DNA of 5,419 nt from Actinomycetes bacterium. GTDB lineage: Bacteria; Actinomycetota; Acidimicrobiia; Acidimicrobiales; UBA8190. The stretch spans positions 1 to 5,419 of the forward strand of contig JAJZYI010000235.1 of the NCBI GenBank assembly GCA_021798135.1, read 5' to 3'. The translations under genes and the position numbers were made by a program. Of the stretch, positions 1-5,023 are shown one piece after another. Under the pieces are notes generated by a model. It had not been told where the DNA came from, ran no database searches, and saw only the letters and a program-made list of their open reading frames with translations. Every line of letters starts with the position of its first letter. Within the stretch, counting starts at the first letter, position 1.

Positions 1-590
1 TCGACAGCTTTGAGCACCACCGGGCCCTGGAGCGGACCGAGACCTTCTTCTGGGGCTTCTGCGACGACTACATCGAGCTGGTCAAGACCCGCGCCTACGA
101 GAACGGCCCCGAGGCCGTGTCGGCACGGGCCACCCTGGCCGTCGCGCTCGGCGTCCTCCTGCGCCTGTTCGCCCCGTTCGTACCCTTCGCAGCGGAGGAA
201 GCGTGGTCGTGGTGGCACAACAGCACTGTCCACCGCCAGCCGTGGCCGACGCGGGCCGAGCTTGCCGGCACCGGCGGCGTCGACCCCGCCGTCCTCGACG
301 TTGCCGCCGAGGTGCTGGGAGCGATCCGCAAGGCGAAGACCAGCGGGCAGCGCAGCATGCGGACCCCGGTGGAGCGCCTGGGTGTGACCGGCAGCGCCGA
401 GCGGATCGCCGCGTTGCGCTCCGTCATCGGCGACGTGTGCCACGCCGGTGTCGTCGGCGAGGTCGACCTGCGCGTGGGCGACGAGGCCGCCGTCACGATC
501 GAGCTCGGCCCCGCCCCCGCGAAGGACCCCGCCCCCGCGAAGGACCCCGCCGGCGATCCGACCGCCACCTCCGGCGCCGGGGGCCACTGA
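1..590 (+). CDS. valS: Valyl-tRNA synthetase, C-terminal part (5' end outside window)
   Basis: Valyl-tRNA synthetase attaches valine to tRNA-Val in the cytoplasm. Only the last 195 codons are present: the first whole codon starts at base 3 and the TGA is at 588-590. The catalytic Rossmann fold, editing domain and KMSKS loop lie upstream of the window. The fragment opens with FEHHRALERTETFFWGF and continues DDYIELVKTRAY, a block I know from the helical anticodon-binding domain of ValS. It is followed by LLRLFAPFVPFAAEEAW and a QPWPT segment, also standard for this domain. After that comes IRKAKTSGQRSMRTPVE and a short beta-rich end. No C-terminal coiled-coil arm is visible, which fits the ValS type lacking it. 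The last ~25 residues are a Pro/Ala/Lys/Asp-rich tail containing APAKDP twice; it looks disordered and dispensable. Identity as ValS is firm; the symbol rests on family recognition. Confidence 0.93.
   Translation, partial: DSFEHHRALERTETFFWGFCDDYIELVKTRAYENGPEAVSARATLAVALGVLLRLFAPFVPFAAEEAWSWWHNSTVHRQPWPTRAELAGTGGVDPAVLDVAAEVLGAIRKAKTSGQRSMRTPVERLGVTGSAERIAALRSVIGDVCHAGVVGEVDLRVGDEAAVTIELGPAPAKDPAPAKDPAGDPTATSGAGGH
513..548 (+). repeat. Two perfect 18-bp tandem copies in the valS tail
   Basis: Bases 513-530 and 531-548 are identical 18-bp units in the valS reading frame, each encoding APAKDP. The unit length is a multiple of three, so copy-number change would not disturb the frame. The perfect identity suggests a recent duplication by replication slippage. 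It lies beyond the folded part of the protein. Confidence 0.9.
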
Positions 591-672
591 GAACTGGGGC
601 CACCAAGCCCTCCGCCCGGCGACAGAAGCCCGCCAGGGCCACCGATCACCGCCATCTCCGGTGCCGGAGGCT
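564..672 (+). repeat. Degenerate direct repeat of the valS 3' end in the spacer
   Basis: Bases 564-585 (last codons of valS) and 651-672 (after the stop) match at 18 of 22 positions without gaps; both share the core GCCAYCTCCGGYGCCGG. The similarity continues weakly upstream through a shared CGATC and ACCGCC if a 2-base gap is allowed. It may be an old duplication of the end of valS, or convergence of low-complexity GC-rich DNA. The repeat is visible; its origin is an inference. Confidence 0.5.
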
Positions 673-843
673 GCTGCGGGCCGGGAGCCGCCGAGCGCCA
701 GGGTGACTGCGGGCCGTACGCCGCAGATCGGTCCGGGCGCGACGACCCGTGGCGTAACGTGGGCGGGTCGCGACAAGCCGCCACCGAGCGACCATCCCAG
801 CTCGCGCCCGGTGGCCGAGACCTCGGGAACGGACCACGCCCCC
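591..843 (+). other. Spacer between valS and leuS (253 nt, no gene)
   Basis: No convincing coding region is seen. The frame open upstream of leuS (from 448) runs through the valS end in the wrong frame and has no recognisable protein. The spacer holds the second copy of the degenerate valS-end repeat (651-672), an inverted repeat CTGCGG (707-712) / CCGCAG (721-726) with an 8-nt loop, and a TAACGT hexamer at 755-760. That hexamer fits the actinobacterial -10 pattern TANNNT, but no clear -35 box precedes it at the usual distance, so a leuS promoter here is only possible. I looked for a T-box leader, common before tRNA synthetase genes in Gram-positives, and did not see its conserved TGGNACCGCG element. 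Confidence 0.6.
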
Positions 844-870
844 ATGCACGCCCCCACGGACGCCTCCACG
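835..870 (+). repeat. 12-bp degenerate tandem repeat across the leuS start codon
   Basis: Three consecutive 12-base units occur at 835-846, 847-858 and 859-870, each close to CACGCCCCCACG. The leuS ATG (844-846) is the last three bases of the first unit; the other two units have ACG there. The units encode HAPT and DAST at the protein N-terminus, followed by an Asp run, all ahead of the conserved fold. Confidence 0.7.
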
Positions 871-3513
871 GACGACGACAGCCGCTACGACCCCCTTCGG
901 TTCGAAGAGGCGATCGGACGCCGCTGGTACGAGGAGCGGACCTACAGCACGCCGCTCGACGCCGAGGACCCGTCGCTCTACTACCTGACGATGTTCCCCT
1001 ACCCATCGGGCGACCTGCACATGGGGCACGCCGAGATCTTCTCGTTGCACGACGCGCTGGTCCGCCAGAAGCGCATGACCGGGGCGCGGGTCTTCAACCC
1101 GATCGGGTGGGACGCTTTCGGCCTGCCGGCCGAGAACGCCGCTCGCAAGCGCGGTGTCGATCCCCGCCAGTGGACCTACGCCAACATCGACGAGCAGGTC
1201 GGTTCCATCATCCGCCTCGGCTACTCCTTCGACTGGTCCGCCCGCCTGCACACCTGCGACCCTGCCTACTATCGGTGGACCCAGTGGGTGTTCCTCCAGC
1301 TGTTCCACGCCGGCCTCGTCGACCGCCGGCCCGGGCTCGTCAACTGGTGCCCGGGGTGCGAGACCGTCCTCGCCAACGAGCAGGTGGTGGAGGGCCGCTG
1401 CGAGCGCAGCGGCGACGCGGTGATCCGCCGTCCGCTCACCCAGTGGTACTTCCGCATCACCGACTACGCCCAGGAGCTGCTCGACGACCTGGACGGGCTC
1501 GACTGGCCGGCACGCGTGAAAGCCATGCAGCGCAACTGGATCGGTCGCTCGGCGGGGGCCACGGTCAGCTTCGCGATCGCCGGTTCCGACGAGACCTTCG
1601 ACATCTACACGACCCGGCCCGACACCATCTTCGGCGCCACCTACGTGGTGTTCGCCCCAGAGCACCCACTGGCCGTGACCCGGATGGCCGGGGACCAAGA
1701 GTACGACGCGTTCCTGCGCGAGGTGTCGCAGCGCTCGGAGATCGAGCGGCTCACCACCATGGCAGGGCGCGCCGCCAAGCGCGGGATGCGCCTGTCGTTC
1801 GACGTCGTCAACCCGGCCACCGGCGAGGAGATCCCGGCGTACGCCGCCGACTACGTCCTGACCGACTACGGAACCGGCGCCATCATGGCGGTGCCGTGCT
1901 CCGACCAGCGCGACCTCGACTTCGCCCGCCAGAACGGGCTGCCCGTCCGCATGATCGTGCAGCCGGTCGACGCAGACGGCCAAGCGCTCGCCCCTCTGGA
2001 CCCCGACACCATCGAGGAGGCGTACACCGGACCGGCCACCATGGCCGGATCGGGCCCCTACGACGGCCTCGGGACGAAGGAGGCCGCCGCCGCCATCGTG
2101 GCGGACCTCGCCGAGCGGGGCCTGGCCCGGACCACCGTGAGCTTCCGCCTGCGCGACTGGCTGGTGTCACGCCAGCGCTCGTGGGGGGCGCCCATCCCCG
2201 TGGTCCACTGCCCCGATTGCGGCATCGTGCCGGTGCCCGAAGACCAGCTCCCCGTGGCGCTCCCCGACGACCTCGACTTCAACGTCAGCGGCTCTCCCCT
2301 CGACCTGCACCCCACGTGGAAGCACGTGCCATGCCCGGCCTGCGGCCAGGCAGCCACCCGCGACACCGACACCATGGACACCTTCGTCGACTCGTCGTGG
2401 TACTTCCTGCGGTACCTGTCCCCCGGCGACGACAAGCAGGCCTGGCCGCGCCAGCTGGCCGACGCCATGCTTCCCGTAGCCCAGTACACCGGCGGCGTGG
2501 AGCACGCCGTCCTGCACCTGCTGTACGCCCGGTTCTTCGTGAAGGCCCTGCGCGACTGCGGCCACCTGGGCGCCGGCGAGCCGTTCCGCGCCCTGCTCAA
2601 CCAGGGCCAGGTCGTCCTCGACGGCGCGGCGATGAGCAAGTCCAAGGGCAACCTGGTCACCCCGGTCGAGGTCTACGGCACCTACGGGGCCGACACGCTG
2701 CGCGGCACCATGCTGTTCGCCTCACCACCCGAGGACGACATCGACTGGGCCACGGTGTCGCCCTCGGGCATGCACAAGTGGCTGTCGCGGGTGTGGCGCG
2801 TCGCCATGGAGACCCGCAGCACCGAGGGCCTGCCCGGCGCCGGCGAGCCAGCGGCCGGCGGGCCTCCGGCCAACACCGGAACCGGCACCGAGGAGCCGGC
2901 GACCGGCAGCAGAGCCGGCCCTGGGGCACCGATCGGGGCTGCTCCCGAGACCACTGACGATGACGATGACGCTGCTGCCTCCGGTGGAACTGCCGGCGAC
3001 GGGGCCGCTGATGCCGGCGGGGCTGCCACCCCAGCGTTGCGTCGGGCGACCCACCGGACCATTCGCGACGTCACTGCCGACTATGACCAGCGCAAGTACA
3101 ACACGGTCATCGCCAAGCTCATGGGCCTCACCAACGAGCTTGCAGACGCCCGGCGCGCCGGCATCACGGGCACGGCGGTGAGCGAGGCGGTCGACACGCT
3201 GCTGCTGCTGCTGGCTCCGATATGCCCGTTCATCACGGAGGAGCTGTGGACCCGCCGGGGGCATGCCGGGTCGGTCCACGACCAGCCCTGGCCGGCGGCC
3301 GACCAGCGGCTCACCACCAACAGCGAGGTGGCCGTGGTGGTCCAGGTCGACGGCAAGGTCCGTGGCAAGGTGACCGTGCCGGCCGGCACTGCCGCCGCCG
3401 AGCTCCAGGCCATGGCACGCGACCTCGAGCCGGTCCGGCGGCTGCTGGAGGAGGCAGGAACCGTCCGCGCCGTCGTCGTGCCCGACCGGATCGTCAACTT
3501 CGTACGCGGCTGA
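844..3513 (+). CDS. leuS: Leucyl-tRNA synthetase
   Basis: LeuS charges tRNA-Leu with leucine using ATP in the cytoplasm and hydrolyses mischarged tRNA. The gene is complete at 889 residues, slightly longer than the ~860 of E. coli LeuS. In order: HIGH-type motif HMGH at 59-62; a zinc-type insertion with C169-x2-C172 and C186-x2-S189; the CP1 editing domain at about 236-430 with TTRPDT at 256-261 and D357 (equivalent to E. coli T252 and D345); RLRDW...SRQRSWGAP at 435-450; a second knuckle pair C456/C459 and C497/C500; AMSKSKGN at 596-603; a low-complexity linker at about 661-730; the helical anticodon-binding domain from LRR732; and the C-terminal domain ending VVVPDRIVNFVRG. The leucine-specific domain that precedes KMSKS in E. 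coli is absent. Alanine replaces the first lysine of KMSKS, which I recall in other actinobacterial LeuS; the second lysine (K599) is present. ATG844 is chosen because conserved sequence begins at RYDPLRFEEAIGRRW; the Shine-Dalgarno match is weak (GGGAACGGA, 825-833), and GTG811 in frame is an alternative. Confidence 0.96.
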   Translation: MHAPTDASTDDDSRYDPLRFEEAIGRRWYEERTYSTPLDAEDPSLYYLTMFPYPSGDLHMGHAEIFSLHDALVRQKRMTGARVFNPIGWDAFGLPAENAARKRGVDPRQWTYANIDEQVGSIIRLGYSFDWSARLHTCDPAYYRWTQWVFLQLFHAGLVDRRPGLVNWCPGCETVLANEQVVEGRCERSGDAVIRRPLTQWYFRITDYAQELLDDLDGLDWPARVKAMQRNWIGRSAGATVSFAIAGSDETFDIYTTRPDTIFGATYVVFAPEHPLAVTRMAGDQEYDAFLREVSQRSEIERLTTMAGRAAKRGMRLSFDVVNPATGEEIPAYAADYVLTDYGTGAIMAVPCSDQRDLDFARQNGLPVRMIVQPVDADGQALAPLDPDTIEEAYTGPATMAGSGPYDGLGTKEAAAAIVADLAERGLARTTVSFRLRDWLVSRQRSWGAPIPVVHCPDCGIVPVPEDQLPVALPDDLDFNVSGSPLDLHPTWKHVPCPACGQAATRDTDTMDTFVDSSWYFLRYLSPGDDKQAWPRQLADAMLPVAQYTGGVEHAVLHLLYARFFVKALRDCGHLGAGEPFRALLNQGQVVLDGAAMSKSKGNLVTPVEVYGTYGADTLRGTMLFASPPEDDIDWATVSPSGMHKWLSRVWRVAMETRSTEGLPGAGEPAAGGPPANTGTGTEEPATGSRAGPGAPIGAAPETTDDDDDAAASGGTAGDGAADAGGAATPALRRATHRTIRDVTADYDQRKYNTVIAKLMGLTNELADARRAGITGTAVSEAVDTLLLLLAPICPFITEELWTRRGHAGSVHDQPWPAADQRLTTNSEVAVVVQVDGKVRGKVTVPAGTAAAELQAMARDLEPVRRLLEEAGTVRAVVVPDRIVNFVRG
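2824..3033 (+). other. Low-complexity insertion inside leuS
   Basis: Codons about 661-730 of leuS encode a stretch made almost only of Gly, Ala, Pro, Thr, Glu and Asp, including DDDDD at 705-709. It lies between the end of the catalytic core (RVWRV, 649-653) and the anticodon-binding bundle (LRR, 732-734). In E. coli LeuS the same interval is about 24 residues; here it is 78. The segment has no hydrophobic core pattern and is probably a disordered linker. The frame is kept and both flanks are well conserved, so it is an insertion, not a frameshift. Confidence 0.8.
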
Positions 3514-3514
3514 C

Positions 3515-3566
3515 GCCCGGTCCCGGGCCTGGTGGGCGGCCGCCGGTCGCGTGTGATCGGCGGCCG
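3515..3566 (+). terminator. Hairpin cluster after leuS, candidate terminator
   Basis: Right after the leuS stop, a small hairpin can form between GCCCG (3515-3519) and CGGGC (3524-3528). A stronger one follows: 3537-3548 pairs with 3555-3566 to give a 12-bp stem (one G-T wobble) around the 6-nt loop GCGTGT. No T-tract follows, so it is not a textbook intrinsic terminator, but GC-rich actinobacteria often show such tail-less hairpins. It would separate leuS from the phosphofructokinase gene. Confidence 0.45.
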
Positions 3567-3618
3567 GGCCGCTGGCGGCGGGTTCTCCACGTGGCGCCGT
3601 GGCATGCCGGGCTCGCAG

Positions 3619-3624
3619 TAGGTT
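3619..3624 (+). promoter_or_regulatory. Possible -10 element for the phosphofructokinase gene
   Basis: TAGGTT fits the actinobacterial -10 pattern TANNNT and would start a transcript about 25 nt before the ATG, just ahead of the ribosome binding site. No recognisable -35 box is seen about 17-19 bases upstream. Such hexamers are common by chance, so this is weak. Confidence 0.22.
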
Positions 3625-3639
3625 CGGTCCAGCAACAGC

Positions 3640-3645
3640 AGGAGG
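3640..3645 (+). promoter_or_regulatory. Shine-Dalgarno sequence of the phosphofructokinase gene
   Basis: AGGAGG is a full match to the anti-Shine-Dalgarno core and ends 10 nt before ATG3656. It decides the start: the frame is open further upstream to a GTG at 3599, but that GTG has no comparable site and the extra residues do not belong to the family. Confidence 0.85.
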
Positions 3646-3655
3646 TGCTGGCCCT

Positions 3656-4684
3656 ATGCGTGTCGGACTGCTCACTGGCGGAGGGGACTGCCCGGGGCTC
3701 AACGCGGTGATCCGGGCGGTTGTCCGCAAGGGCGAGGTGTTCTACGGGGACGACTTCGTCGGCTTCCGGGACGGCTGGCGGGGCACGCTCGACGGCGTCA
3801 CGCTGCCGCTCGACGTCGAGGTCTGCCGCGGCATCCTGCCGCGAGGTGGGACGATCCTGGGCACGTCGCGGACCAACCCGTACACGCTCCCGGACGGAGC
3901 CCAGCGGGTACGAGCGACCCTGCATCGCGAGGGGATCGAGGCGCTGGTGGCGATCGGCGGGGAGGACACGCTCGGGGTGGCGTGGCGCCTGCACGAAGAG
4001 GGCGTAGCCGTCGTCGGCGTCCCCAAGACGATCGACAACGACCTGTCGGCGACCGAGGTGACCTTCGGGTTCAACACGGCGGTGCAGATCGCCACCGAGG
4101 CCATCGACCGGCTGCACACCACGGCCGAGTCCCACGACCGGGTGATCGTGTGCGAGGTGATGGGCCGGCATGCCGGCTGGATCGCCACGTACGCCGGCAT
4201 CGCCGGTGGCGCTGCGGAGATCCTCGTCCCCGAGGAGCCGTTCAACATCGACGAGGTGTGCGAGCGGCTGCGTGCCCGCCACGCCAAGGGCCGCTTCGCA
4301 TCCATCGTGGTGGTGGCGGAAGGAGCGGTCCCCACCGAGGGCACCATCGAAGTCGTGTCTACCGAGGTCGACAACTTCGGGCACCCCCGTCTCGGCGGCA
4401 TCGCCAACGTGCTGGCACCCGAGATCGAGCGGCGCACCGGGTTCGAGACCCGGGTCACCATCCTGGGCCACGTCCAGCGCGGGGGCACCCCCACCGCGTA
4501 CGACCGGGTGCTTGCGACGCGCTTCGGCGTCGCGGCGATCGAGACCGTGCACGACGGCCAGTACGGGCACATGGTTGCGCTGCAGAACGACCGGATCGTC
4601 CGCGTGCCGCTGTCCCACGCGGTCCACGCGATCAAGACGGTCGACCCCCAGCTGCTCCACGACGTGGCCGCCACCTTCTTCTGA
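3656..4684 (+). CDS. pfp: 6-phosphofructokinase, probably pyrophosphate-dependent (group III)
   Basis: The enzyme phosphorylates fructose-6-phosphate to fructose-1,6-bisphosphate in the cytoplasm. It is complete at 342 residues, the usual size for the short actinobacterial group III family. The N-terminal phosphate loop is LLTGGGDCPGLN (5-16). Active-site residues fall at the same numbers as in E. coli PfkA: R72 (GTSRTNP), GGEDT at 101-105, PKTIDND at 123-129 with catalytic D127 and D129, and MGRHAGW at 169-175 with R171. QRGG at 274-277 belongs to the sugar-phosphate site. From work on this family, Gly104 with Gly124 marks ATP enzymes, while Asp104 with Lys124 marks pyrophosphate enzymes. 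This protein has D104 and K124, so pyrophosphate is the likely phosphoryl donor and the reaction would be reversible. ATP use cannot be excluded without assay. E103 stands where E. coli has Asp; I recall this in actinobacterial relatives. It is 142 nt from leuS, behind a hairpin, so probably transcribed separately. Confidence 0.94.
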   Translation: MRVGLLTGGGDCPGLNAVIRAVVRKGEVFYGDDFVGFRDGWRGTLDGVTLPLDVEVCRGILPRGGTILGTSRTNPYTLPDGAQRVRATLHREGIEALVAIGGEDTLGVAWRLHEEGVAVVGVPKTIDNDLSATEVTFGFNTAVQIATEAIDRLHTTAESHDRVIVCEVMGRHAGWIATYAGIAGGAAEILVPEEPFNIDEVCERLRARHAKGRFASIVVVAEGAVPTEGTIEVVSTEVDNFGHPRLGGIANVLAPEIERRTGFETRVTILGHVQRGGTPTAYDRVLATRFGVAAIETVHDGQYGHMVALQNDRIVRVPLSHAVHAIKTVDPQLLHDVAATFF

Positions 4685-4725
4685 GCCGAGCGACTCCGGC
4701 TGCTTGGCGCGGGTGCTGCCAAATG

Positions 4726-4884
4726 GTGCGGCACGCCGCCCGCGCCATCAGACCTGTCATGCCGGCCAGGGGACCCGCACCCAGGGCGGCCGCCCGCTGG
4801 CACGAGTGCGTCGCTACCGTGCCGCACACCGCACGTGCCACCAGACCCGTCGTGCCGACGCGTGCGCCCGCACCCAGGGCGGCC
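4726..4884 (+). repeat. Diverged direct repeat, 66 bp with 93-bp period
   Basis: Bases 4726-4791 and 4819-4884 align without gaps and agree at 53 of 66 positions (about 80%). The last 18 bases of each copy (CCCGCACCCAGGGCGGCC within them) are identical. Both copies begin with the odd palindrome GTGC-N-GCAC, with G at the centre of the first copy and C in the second. Similarity continues loosely after the block with one base lost in the second copy. The 13 differences show no clear third-codon bias in any frame (6, 4 and 3 by position), arguing against a coding repeat. Confidence 0.8.
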
Positions 4885-4921
4885 CCACTGGCATGCACGC
4901 GGTCGAGGGCGGTGCCCGCCC

Positions 4922-4936
4922 CCCGGTGCCACCGGG
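4922..4936 (+). other. Short GC-rich hairpin
   Basis: CCCGGT (4922-4927) and ACCGGG (4931-4936) form a 6-bp perfect stem with the 3-nt loop GCC. No T-tract follows. It could be a weak transcript end or a chance structure in GC-rich DNA. Confidence 0.3.
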
Positions 4937-4966
4937 TCGGATCGATCGGTCGTCGCCGGGGAGGCC

Positions 4967-5018
4967 CACCCCTATCCTCGACCAAAAGAGGCTCACCCCT
5001 ATCCTCGACCAAAAGAGG
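4967..5018 (+). repeat. 27-bp tandem duplication directly before the methyltransferase start
   Basis: A 25-base sequence occurs at 4967-4991 and again, with no mismatch, at 4994-5018, a 27-bp period. It contains CACCCCTATCCT followed by CGACCAAAAGAGG. The A-rich CCAAAAGAGG is unlike the surrounding GC-rich DNA. Copy 2 ends in the ribosome binding site of the downstream gene. Perfect identity next to the older 93-bp repeat implies a recent duplication or selection for sameness. Confidence 0.93.
5000..5018 (+). promoter_or_regulatory. -10-like hexamer and ribosome binding site of the methyltransferase gene
   Basis: TATCCT at 5000-5005 fits the actinobacterial -10 pattern, and AAAAGAGG at 5011-5018 is a Shine-Dalgarno-like site. 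GAGG ends 5 nt before ATG5024 but only 2 nt before ATG5021, which favours ATG5024. The other repeat copy holds the same hexamer at 4973-4978, so transcription could start from either unit. No -35 box is clear. CCTC at 5003-5006 could pair with GAGG at 5015-5018 and partly hide the site. The ribosome binding site is likely; the promoter role is a guess. Confidence 0.4.
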
Positions 5019-5023
5019 TCATG

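Larger units (their letters stand above)
4685..5020 (+). other. Repeat-rich spacer before the methyltransferase gene (no gene seen)
   Basis: This stretch holds no protein I recognise and no RNA gene. It starts with a weak bulged hairpin right after the phosphofructokinase stop (GCCGAG, 4685-4690, with CTCCGGC, 4694-4700), too short to be a confident terminator. Then come two diverged copies of a 66-bp block 93 bp apart (4726-4791, 4819-4884), a 12-bp perfect palindrome GGGCGGCCGCCC (4784-4795), a compact hairpin (4922-4936), a GATCGATC palindrome (4940-4947) and a 27-bp tandem duplication (4967-5018). Frames open through it on both strands look like by-products of high GC content. Confidence 0.6.

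Noticed and set aside
448..843. In-frame upstream extension of leuS
   Set aside because: The frame overlaps the valS end in a different frame and encodes Pro/Arg-rich sequence unlike any LeuS N-terminus; conserved sequence begins just after ATG844.
591..843. T-box riboswitch before leuS
   Set aside because: The conserved TGGNACCGCG element and a matching specifier hairpin were not found.
95..1006. 303-codon open frame on the minus strand over valS and the spacer
   Set aside because: It opposes a clear valS end and the leuS start, is Arg/Ser/Pro-rich with no recognisable domain, and its internal peptide repeats only mirror the DNA repeats. High GC content keeps such frames open.
646..1983. 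445-codon open frame on the minus strand over leuS
   Set aside because: It lies opposite well-conserved LeuS sequence including the HMGH motif and the editing domain. The composition (Val/Gly/Arg-rich) is typical of an antisense shadow.
3199..3213. (CTG)5 run in leuS
   Set aside because: It encodes a Leu run in a helix of the anticodon-binding domain where related enzymes are also hydrophobic; ordinary codon use.
3621..3630. GGTTCGGTCC, resembling a tRNA T-loop
   Set aside because: The invariant A58 position is G, and no acceptor stem, anticodon arm or D-loop can be assembled upstream; it is part of the phosphofructokinase leader.
4726..4884. Coding interpretation of the 93-bp repeat (31 codons per period)
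   Set aside because: Differences between copies show no third-position bias in any frame, and the reading frames on either strand have no ribosome binding site or recognisable sequence.
2722..4932. Long minus-strand open frames over the leuS end and the phosphofructokinase gene
   Set aside because: Both underlying + strand genes are complete with intact active-site motifs; the antisense frames show no family features.
4632..5012. 126-codon minus-strand open frame over the repeat spacer
   Set aside because: It begins inside the 27-bp duplication and runs into the 3' end of the phosphofructokinase gene; composition and lack of any domain mark it as a by-product of GC content.
4967..5018. CRISPR array
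   Set aside because: The two copies are separated by only 2 bases, so there are no spacers; it is a tandem duplication.
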